A program made the position numbers and the translations under genes. Under the pieces are notes generated by a model, which was given only the letters and a program-made list of their open reading frames with translations, ran no database searches and was not told the DNA's origin. Below, piece by piece: positions 34,004 to 40,980 of a stretch of 64,000 bases of DNA (position 1 is the stretch's first letter; the number at the start of each line of letters is the position of its first letter). This stretch comes from Terriglobia bacterium (GTDB lineage Bacteria; Acidobacteriota; UBA6911): contig JAIQGI010000015.1 in NCBI GenBank assembly GCA_020072565.1, forward strand, positions 1-64,000, in the 5' to 3' direction.

Positions 34004-37000
34004 ATGAGGAAGAATCCGGCTGTTTTGTATACTCTTATCATTCTCTTGGTCGCCATCACGGCCGCTGGACTCGATGGGTCGAAAGCTGCGGATGAGTCTG
34101 CGCTGGCCGGGATCAGTGAGGCTTTCAGCCTGACGCGCGGAATGGTGCGTGACTCCAATGGAGACGGCCTTGCCGACGTCGTTGCGGCCCGCGTCATCGT
34201 TGCCGCGAAGCCGTCGCCGGAAGATATCCTTGCCGCCGCCAATATCGCGGCGCGACTCGGCTACGAGACCCTGTCGATGAAGCTGCCTCTCGTTATGCGC
34301 GAGGACGAGGCAGTCCGTGCGGCGGAGATTGCGCTTCCGATCCTGATCGGCCGCAAAAACTCGGCCATCCAGAGGCTGGCAGAACAGGGCGCCATCGACT
34401 TCAAGTCGCTGAAAGCCGGGCAAGGATTGGTCGCACACGTGCCCTCCCCGTTGGGCGGACCTGATGGTCTCGCAGTTGTGGGTGGAGACGACGAGGGAAC
34501 CCTCGCCGCAGCCAACGAGCTTGCGGCCCGCCTGCCGCGTGTCTGGTCCATGTCGGGGATCACGCTTCCCGGAATCGAGGATCAGGCACTGCGATATCTG
34601 CGTGCCAAGGGAGTGGCGGCTGCCGGCGCCGGCATCAGGTCTCTGATTGTGGACAGCGACCGGCGCGGCATTGCCAGGATCGATCTCAGCATTCGAGTCG
34701 GCGCTGCCGATGGCGCCAGGTCCCAGACCTTGCTCGAGGATCTCGACCGCGCGCATCGACGCGGGCTCGAGCCCAAGACACTCGATTTTGCCAACGTGGC
34801 GGTGATTGCCTGCGAGGTGATCGCAGGAGGGAAGATTGCCGGACAAACGGAGGTTTCCCGTTCCGGCCTCAACTCGCGAACTCTGACTCCTCCGATCGAT
34901 CCCGATGAATTGGCAACCGATACGCCGCCCGGGAGCCCGCCTCCTTCGGCCCCCGGCAAAAACTTCGATCTGACGTCGACCTATTCGATCGAGGGCTGGT
35001 TTGGCGATGCCTATCCGGACCTCATTCCCGACCGCACCGAGACCTCACTGATCATCGGAGACGTTGCCGAATCGCTGGGCGCCGCTCACATAGCGGCTCG
35101 TCTCGGTCTGGAAACGACAGGCATTACGCTTCCCATCAGCAAAATTGACCGCAAGGTCAAGGAACCCAACCGTGAGCCGAGCCCGATTCTTGTGGGCCGC
35201 AACAACACGCTTGTGCAGCAGCTCATCAAGATAGGGAAGACGCGTCTCGATGATCTCAAAGCCGGCGAAGGTGCGATTCACCTGGTGCCCAAGGCATTTG
35301 GAAATGCGACCGCCACGGTTGCTGCCGGCGCCGATGAAACAGGGACGCAGGCAGCGTGCGACTACCTGGCCCGGCGCGTGCCCTACGTCTGGGACGTGGC
35401 CCGGGGCGCCCCAACGCTCGACGATGTCGTCACCCAGGTGACCCGCTTTTTCCAGTCCAAGAGCGGTGCCGGCCAGGCCAGCCAGGCGTTGGGCGAGCTC
35501 GAAAGCATTGCCGCGGATGTGAAGGATAAAAAGCTGGAATCGTTCGAGGCCAGGCTGTTTCTCGAAAAAGCCGATCCCGCGCTCGATGCCTACCTGGCCG
35601 GCCGACTCAAGAAGGCGCTCCAGGATGTCCCCGTCACTGTCACGAGCCAGGGCATCACGGAACCGGTCACGGTGTTTGAGGAAAAGATCGACATTCCGTG
35701 GGAGGTGGACGAATTCTGGTCCAAGTTCCACGACGAAGTGTTGCCGAAGGTGAGGTCAGGATCCAAGGTGGCGCTCGAAGCGCGACTAAGCGAATCGCCC
35801 GAAGTGCGGATCGACATCGCCGCAAAGGCCCGAGCCGAGCTGGTGAAGGCAGGGGCTGGGGATGCGCGCGTGACCATCCTATCGGCTTACAAACAGGGAT
35901 TCTTGTGGCTCACCGAGCAGGTCATTCCCGAACTGAAGGGTAAAGGGGCACGCTCCATTCAAATCAAAGTTGCTGCCATCCACCCCGACTTTACCAAGAA
36001 GTACAAATTCTATATGGTGCCGAGCCGCTGGCTTCATGAGCTCTATCCTGTGGACGAAATCTTCCAGCGCGATCTCGGCATCGCCAGAGACGCCTTTCGT
36101 CTCGAGCTGGTGGACGATCCGAAGGACATTTATAGTCTCGAAGCCCTCGATGGATCGGGAAAGGTCATCTATCGCAGCGCTTTCAGTCCGAAGTTTGTCG
36201 AACGCGAGTATCTGGACAAGTTCCCCGGCTGGTCGCGAGTTCAGGTCACCACGGGATGGATTACGGCGTCGGTCGACGGCGGCACGGTCGTGGATGCGCG
36301 CATCGCCACTGATCCCGAGCGTTTCTGGGATTACTACCAATCCAAGGTTCTGGCGCGCGTCTACGATCACGTCATGAAAACCACCGACAATAAGCCGATG
36401 CCCGACAAGCAGCCGTTCCATCGCGACCTGAACATCGAAGTCTGGATGAGCGAGCCGGACTTTCGCATCGGTGTTGATGAAGAGCAGGTTTCCTCGCTCG
36501 AGTCATTGCACGAAGATTTATATTTCGTTACCCTGGATTTCTTTGACGCCCTCGGCCGCACCACCGTCAGGCGGCGGCTGTCATCACCAGGAATGATCTA
36601 TCCCATCATCCACCCGAATCGACCCGGCCAGGCTGGGCAAGCCCGGGTTCGCTATGCGGGCAACGCCTCCGCAAAGGCGAAGATTGAGATTTCTTATAAG
36701 GAAAAGGGAATCGAGAAGCCCAGCCGCGTTTCACGGGATCTGGCCAGGATCGACGCCACGTCCCCGTCGATGGGGCGTATCGTGGTTCGATCGGATCAGA
36801 TTCGGGAACTCCAGCTGCAGGTGGAGGCCAAGGACGATCGAGAAGCCGCGCGGGCCGCAGATGCGCTGGATAATCTGGCGCTCTTGCATGATGCCGGGCT
36901 CTACCGCACAGCTTTTTCTTTTGACCATGTTGACGGGATCTCAATTGATATCGCCCTCAAGGATGCGCGCACCCGGCGGCTCGTGAAGAGCACCGGGGAA

Positions 37001-38221
37001 GCGCCCGCATCCAATATCCGCGTAACGCATGAGCAGCCCAGGCTGCCTATCGTGACCTGGGACCACATTATCAGTCCGGCCGAAAGCGAGGAGATCATTC
37101 AGAAGCTCTCGGCATATCCTGAGGTCAAGGCATACAAGGCCGGCGTTTCCTATCGCGGCCGGGATGTCTCCGTCATGGAGATCACACTTCCCACAACCGG
37201 CGAGAATGTTTCCTTGGCCAAGATGACGGCCTGCAAACCGACGATATTCATAACTGGGCGCCAGCATGCCAACGAGGTTTCATCGACCAGCCATATTCTC
37301 CGGCTTGCAGAATTGCTGGTCACGGATCCGTCGTACAAGGAGATTCTGAAGAGGGTTAATGTCATTCTCCAGCCGGTGGAGAATCCGGACGGCGCCCAGA
37401 TGGCCTACGATCTTCAGAAACTCACCCCGAATTACATGTTGCACGCAGGCCGGTACAGCGCCCTCGGGACGGATGTCGGATCCCAGGTTGGACAAGCGGA
37501 TCCCCTGCTGCCGGAAGCATTGGTCCGCGGGCGACTGTGGCGCGAATGGCTGCCGGACATCTATCTCAACCCGCATGGGTATCCCTCTCACGAGTGGGTC
37601 CAACAGTTCTCGGGCTATGTCCCGCCCGGATTCCGTTCTTATATTTTCTCGCGCGGCTGGTACACCGCCATCAGCGGGATTCGCGACCCGCGATATTCAC
37701 AGTACGCACAAGTGACCGATGCGATTCGCGAGGCTATTGTCCGCGAGGTTAACCGCAGCCCGGAGGTGCGCGCAATGAATCTGCGCCACCAGGATCGCTA
37801 TCGTCGGTGGGCGTTCGGGTTCGCGCCGTATGTTTTCAATCAGGAGATTTACAAAGACACGAGTGTTAACTACAGCGATCCGGAGACCGGCGAACCGAGC
37901 GGGAGCCGCCGCACTACCATGGGAGCGGGCAGCGCGCGGGCGACGATGGGTTCCTGGCCCCAGGTGACCTATTTCAACGGCATGACCGAGGCGCCGGATG
38001 AAACGGCACAAGGCGGTTGGCTAGACCTGGTCACGAAACCCGGCTTCGGCTACCTCATGGCCAGCGTCAAGTACCTGCAAGAAGGACAGTACGAGGTGCA
38101 ACGCATCGGGGAAGAGGGAGGACGCGACAGCGTCTCGCTCACCACGTTCCGGGCGCGTCCGGTCCTGCCCCCGAAGAATCAGGATAATGTATCGACGCCC
38201 GGGAAGCAGAAGCTCCCATAA
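34004..38221 (+). CDS. 1405-aa exported M14-type metallopeptidase with duplicated N-terminal module
   Basis: A signal peptide (residues 8-22, LYTLIILLVAITAAG) is followed by two related modules, at about 25-200 and 330-480. Each contains an IAARLG helix, an ILxGRxN loop (ILIGRKNSAIQ and ILVGRNNTLVQ), an LKAG(Q/E)G segment and a final LxRxVPxVW-like strand (LPRVW, VPYVW). A central unrecognised region (500-1000) precedes the M14 carboxypeptidase-like domain with H1088xxE1091 in GRQHANEVSS and H1191 in NPHGYPSH; a likely catalytic Glu is in FNGMTEAPDET. Typical M14 enzymes are 300-450 aa. The two modules resemble the BcsB-like / GH67-type carbohydrate-binding fold, so binding to a glycan is possible. 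Start at 34004 follows GAGGG. Confidence 0.75.
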   Translation: MRKNPAVLYTLIILLVAITAAGLDGSKAADESALAGISEAFSLTRGMVRDSNGDGLADVVAARVIVAAKPSPEDILAAANIAARLGYETLSMKLPLVMREDEAVRAAEIALPILIGRKNSAIQRLAEQGAIDFKSLKAGQGLVAHVPSPLGGPDGLAVVGGDDEGTLAAANELAARLPRVWSMSGITLPGIEDQALRYLRAKGVAAAGAGIRSLIVDSDRRGIARIDLSIRVGAADGARSQTLLEDLDRAHRRGLEPKTLDFANVAVIACEVIAGGKIAGQTEVSRSGLNSRTLTPPIDPDELATDTPPGSPPPSAPGKNFDLTSTYSIEGWFGDAYPDLIPDRTETSLIIGDVAESLGAAHIAARLGLETTGITLPISKIDRKVKEPNREPSPILVGRNNTLVQQLIKIGKTRLDDLKAGEGAIHLVPKAFGNATATVAAGADETGTQAACDYLARRVPYVWDVARGAPTLDDVVTQVTRFFQSKSGAGQASQALGELESIAADVKDKKLESFEARLFLEKADPALDAYLAGRLKKALQDVPVTVTSQGITEPVTVFEEKIDIPWEVDEFWSKFHDEVLPKVRSGSKVALEARLSESPEVRIDIAAKARAELVKAGAGDARVTILSAYKQGFLWLTEQVIPELKGKGARSIQIKVAAIHPDFTKKYKFYMVPSRWLHELYPVDEIFQRDLGIARDAFRLELVDDPKDIYSLEALDGSGKVIYRSAFSPKFVEREYLDKFPGWSRVQVTTGWITASVDGGTVVDARIATDPERFWDYYQSKVLARVYDHVMKTTDNKPMPDKQPFHRDLNIEVWMSEPDFRIGVDEEQVSSLESLHEDLYFVTLDFFDALGRTTVRRRLSSPGMIYPIIHPNRPGQAGQARVRYAGNASAKAKIEISYKEKGIEKPSRVSRDLARIDATSPSMGRIVVRSDQIRELQLQVEAKDDREAARAADALDNLALLHDAGLYRTAFSFDHVDGISIDIALKDARTRRLVKSTGEAPASNIRVTHEQPRLPIVTWDHIISPAESEEIIQKLSAYPEVKAYKAGVSYRGRDVSVMEITLPTTGENVSLAKMTACKPTIFITGRQHANEVSSTSHILRLAELLVTDPSYKEILKRVNVILQPVENPDGAQMAYDLQKLTPNYMLHAGRYSALGTDVGSQVGQADPLLPEALVRGRLWREWLPDIYLNPHGYPSHEWVQQFSGYVPPGFRSYIFSRGWYTAISGIRDPRYSQYAQVTDAIREAIVREVNRSPEVRAMNLRHQDRYRRWAFGFAPYVFNQEIYKDTSVNYSDPETGEPSGSRRTTMGAGSARATMGSWPQVTYFNGMTEAPDETAQGGWLDLVTKPGFGYLMASVKYLQEGQYEVQRIGEEGGRDSVSLTTFRARPVLPPKNQDNVSTPGKQKLP

Positions 38222-38352
38222 CCGCCGGTACGCCATGGCCGCGACATGGCGGATGCCTTGGAAGCCATCAAAAGATCTTGGGATGCTGCGCGCATTCGTG
38301 GTAGGGTTGAGGCTCAATACCCAATGGGGTGATCGGGAGGAAGGAGATGACG

Positions 38353-38787
38353 ATGCGCAAATATATGACGGTCCTGTTTTGTGTTTTTCTGCTGGTTCTC
38401 GCGCTTCCCGCGTTGCCGCAGACCAAAGACCAGAGCAAGGATCCAGCCAAAGACCAGACCAAAGAGCAGCCCAAAGACATCAATATCAGCGGGATTTGGG
38501 AAATGACGTTCCAGACACCCCAGGGGGACAGGCCGCCGACCGATACGACCTTCACCCAGGAAAAGGAGACGCTGAAAGTAACCTTGTCCGGCCCCCAGGG
38601 CGTGACTTTGACAGGGGAAGGGACCATCAAGGAGGGCGTCGTTCAATGGTCCATGACCATCAACGGGCCACAGGGGGACTTCACGCTGCTCTTCAAGGGC
38701 AAAGTCGACGGTGAAAAGATGTCGGGGGACGTCCAGATGGGCGACTACGGAAGCTTCACCTGGGTAGCAACAAAGAAGAAGAAATAG
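38353..38787 (+). CDS. small secreted protein with beta-sandwich repeats
   Basis: A 144-aa protein with a clean signal peptide (MTVLFCVFLLVLALPALP). The mature protein has a Lys/Asp/Gln-rich linker (KDQSKDPAKDQTKEQPKD) and one beta-rich domain (GIWEMTFQTPQGDRPP; QWSMTINGPQGDFTLLF) ending in KKKK. This composition matches a secreted family frequent in Acidobacteriota with no assigned function. ATG 38353 is favoured because AAGGAG lies 6 bases upstream; ATG 38347 is an alternative with GGAGG. The stop is followed 32 bases later by an R1 copy. A role as an exported binder or inhibitor is possible but not shown. Confidence 0.7.
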   Translation: MRKYMTVLFCVFLLVLALPALPQTKDQSKDPAKDQTKEQPKDINISGIWEMTFQTPQGDRPPTDTTFTQEKETLKVTLSGPQGVTLTGEGTIKEGVVQWSMTINGPQGDFTLLFKGKVDGEKMSGDVQMGDYGSFTWVATKKKK

Positions 38788-38818
38788 CTGCCCCCGCACT
38801 TCCCGATCCACGAACTGC

Positions 38819-38934
38819 CTGAACTGTTCATGAAGCAGAACCGCGCGCCGACCAGGACCGAACGGTCAGCGTGTTTCCGCGTCCAAAACAGCATTCTGGC
38901 CCCACATTCATGGATAATCCGAGCTAATCGCGAG
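38819..38934 (-). repeat. dispersed repeat R1, copy 3 (inverted, internally shortened)
   Basis: Reads in the opposite direction to copies 1 and 2. It has TTCATGAAGCAGAACCGCG at one end and ATTCATGGATAATCCG at the other, with the hairpin and GACCGAACGGTCAGCG in between. The roughly 50-90 bases between hairpin and right end of the other copies are missing. Confidence 0.8.
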
Positions 38935-38972
38935 GACGCCAAGGCGCAAAGGTGCCAAGATCGCTGTCAGAT
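38932..38972. repeat. dispersed repeat R4, copy 2
   Basis: A CGAGGACGCCAAGGCGCAAAG stretch followed by GTGCCAAGATCGC matches the CGCCAAG arms of the element at 23683-23765. It directly abuts R1 copy 3. Confidence 0.5.
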
Positions 38973-39106
38973 CAAAGCGCTGCAAAACGCGGAACCTTTG
39001 GGCGGCTGGGGTGTCCAATAAAACGTCTCAAATGCGAGGCTTTGCAAGGGGTGTGTATCGCATAATAAGGGGCGTGCTCACGACATTTCTACCCTCGGAT
39101 GACGCA

Positions 39107-39607
39107 ATGAAAGCGAAGTTCATTCTGATTACATCGATCGTGCTTGGGGTCGACCTTCTGACGAAGCACCTGGTCAGCACGATTCCTCGTCTTCAGGGTA
39201 TCGCGATTGTCCCTCATTATGTGCACATCTCGTTCGCGGCCAACTCCGGCATCTTCTTTCGCCTGCTGGATGACTTCAACCCGGTTTGGAAGCCATATCT
39301 CCTGGCGGGAATGGCGATGGTCCCTGTTCTGGTGATCATCATCTACAGCATTCGCAGGCCTTCCGGCCCTGTGCTGCTCCAGGCGGCTCTCGCCCTGATC
39401 GCCGGAGGTCTTCTGGGCAACTTTGCAGATCGAATTCTGCATGGTGCCGTGATCGATTTCATCGAGGTGCATGTCGAGAATTCGATCTACTACCCGACCT
39501 TCAATGTTGCCGACCTTGCGATCGTAATCGGCATTGCCATGCTGCTGATTCGTATCAAGAGACGCTCGGCCCACGCACGAAAGCAGACGCAGCTCGTTTC
39601 AGAGTGA
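39107..39607 (+). CDS. lspA: lipoprotein signal peptidase
   Basis: A 166-aa integral membrane aspartyl protease that cleaves signal peptides of lipoproteins in the inner membrane. Four helices are visible. Conserved segments are LGVDLLTKHLV (D, K), FAANSGIFFRLL (N of the N-x-G motif), GGLLGNFADRI with catalytic Asp, and FNVADLAI with the second Asp. The start at 39107 is chosen by alignment of the first helix; there is no strong ribosome site, and a start at 39011 would add unrelated residues. It stands alone and is convergent with the aminotransferase gene that stops at 39628. Lipoprotein substrates in the window include the amidohydrolase at 1106. Confidence 0.88.
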   Translation: MKAKFILITSIVLGVDLLTKHLVSTIPRLQGIAIVPHYVHISFAANSGIFFRLLDDFNPVWKPYLLAGMAMVPVLVIIIYSIRRPSGPVLLQAALALIAGGLLGNFADRILHGAVIDFIEVHVENSIYYPTFNVADLAIVIGIAMLLIRIKRRSAHARKQTQLVSE

Positions 39608-39627
39608 TCCGTTTCATCCCCGCATGA

Positions 39628-40785
39628 TTATTCTGGTCCGGCACCGCTCCCCAGGACTGCCTTGAATTGTTTGACGAAGATCTTCATATCGTCCGCGGTA
39701 CCGAATGTCACCCTCAGGTGGTTCGGCATCGATGGAAACAGGCGGCCCACGATCACCCCTCGCTGCTTAAGCGCATCGATGACTGGTTGCACCGGGCGGC
39801 CGAGATTGATCATCACAAAGTTTGTCTGCGAAGGGATGAATTCGAGGCCCATAGCGCGCAGCTCAGTGCAAAGGGAGTTCCGCACCTGTACATTGAGTCT
39901 GCGAATCCGCGCCACAAAATCGTCCTCCTGGAGGGAGGCCAACGCCACGGCTGTCGCAATCTGATTGGCATTGCTCGACAGTTTCCGGCCCGACATCTGT
40001 TTGATGAGATCCTTATGCCCGATCGCATAACCGAGTCTCAATCCCGCCATGCCGTAGATCTTCGAGAAGGTGCGCGAAACCAGCACCGGCAGCCCTTCCT
40101 TCACATAACGCACGCAACTTTCGTAGTCGGGTGCGTCCGCGTAATCGAAGTAAGCTTCATCGATCAGCAGCACGACACCGCCCGGGACCCGGCGGACAAG
40201 CTTATCGACCTCCTCTTTGCCGATGTATGTGCCCGCGGGATTGGCCGGGTTGCAGAAGAAAATGAAACCGCCGACGAGGGCAGCCGCCTCCAGCATTTTC
40301 GGGAGATCGTGTTTGTAGTCCTCAGTGAGAGGTATTTTTACCGAGCGCGCGTGGGCCAGCGGACAGTACGTGACAACCGCCTCGAAGGTCGGTTCCGCCA
40401 CAATTGCCGCCCCCGAAGGCGAGCAAAAAGTCTCGGTCGCGATCTTCAGAATCTCCGTGGAACCGCAACCCAGCAGCACCTGCTCCTTCTCTACTCCGAA
40501 ACGTTTGGAGATGGCCTCGACAAGAGCCGCAGGCTCATCTCTGGGATAACGGTTGGAGACGCCTTCGGCGACGTTATGCAGGACCCGCGCCGCACCAGGG
40601 GACAACCCATAGGAACTCTCATTTCGGTCCAGGAGCAGAGCAACCGGCTCGCTTGCCTTCGCCTTGAAGGTTCGAGGGCTCTCGCTACCGTCGAGGAGAG
40701 AGGGTAAACCCAAGCCCATGGAAGCAACGCCGATCGTGGTGCCGCCGATGAAAGCCCGCCTCGTTACCGTAGCTTTTCTCTGCAT
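39628..40785 (-). CDS. Tat-exported HisC-like aminotransferase
   Basis: A 385-aa fold-type I aminotransferase with an N-terminal twin-arginine signal (TVTRRAFIGGT at residues 6-16, then IGVASMGLGL). The aminotransferase domain has NPANPAG, LIDEAYFDYAD and the PLP lysine K242 in RTFSKIYGMAG, and RLGYAIG follows; the arrangement is that of histidinol-phosphate aminotransferase. HisC is normally cytosolic; a Tat signal implies export after folding with PLP. The start at 40785 has GGGGGGA 8 bases upstream and begins the twin-arginine region; a longer frame to 40959 adds no useful sequence. The substrate in the periplasm is unknown. Confidence 0.85.
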   Translation of the reverse strand: MQRKATVTRRAFIGGTTIGVASMGLGLPSLLDGSESPRTFKAKASEPVALLLDRNESSYGLSPGAARVLHNVAEGVSNRYPRDEPAALVEAISKRFGVEKEQVLLGCGSTEILKIATETFCSPSGAAIVAEPTFEAVVTYCPLAHARSVKIPLTEDYKHDLPKMLEAAALVGGFIFFCNPANPAGTYIGKEEVDKLVRRVPGGVVLLIDEAYFDYADAPDYESCVRYVKEGLPVLVSRTFSKIYGMAGLRLGYAIGHKDLIKQMSGRKLSSNANQIATAVALASLQEDDFVARIRRLNVQVRNSLCTELRAMGLEFIPSQTNFVMINLGRPVQPVIDALKQRGVIVGRLFPSMPNHLRVTFGTADDMKIFVKQFKAVLGSGAGPE

Positions 40786-40980
40786 TGCGAATCCCCCCGT
40801 TTTTATTGAGCGGACCCGTGACCTGGCTGCAGGATGGGCCGCATGCCCTTCGTGGATCTTCCAGCCCGCCACGGACCAACTGGAGCTGAACGCCGGAACG
40901 CGCTCTGGTTGACACCGAGTGTTGCAGATCTTCGCCGCAGACTCAAGCTTTTGCATCAATTCCTTTGAGATCCGCAGCCT

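Larger units (their letters stand above)
38788..39106. other. intergenic region with R1 and R4 repeats
   Basis: This 319-bp space between the small secreted protein and lspA contains R1 copy 3 (38819-38934) and an R4-like CGCCAAG stretch (38932-38972). The last 130 bases probably carry the lspA promoter, although no strong -35/-10 pair could be chosen by eye. Confidence 0.5.

Noticed and set aside
17334-38934. R1 repeats considered as CRISPR or phage attachment sites
   Set aside because: Copies are long, divergent and 10 kb apart, not regularly spaced, with no cas or integrase genes nearby.
39667-40707. 346-aa plus-strand frame opposite the aminotransferase
   Set aside because: Shadow of the real gene; no ribosome site or recognisable domain.
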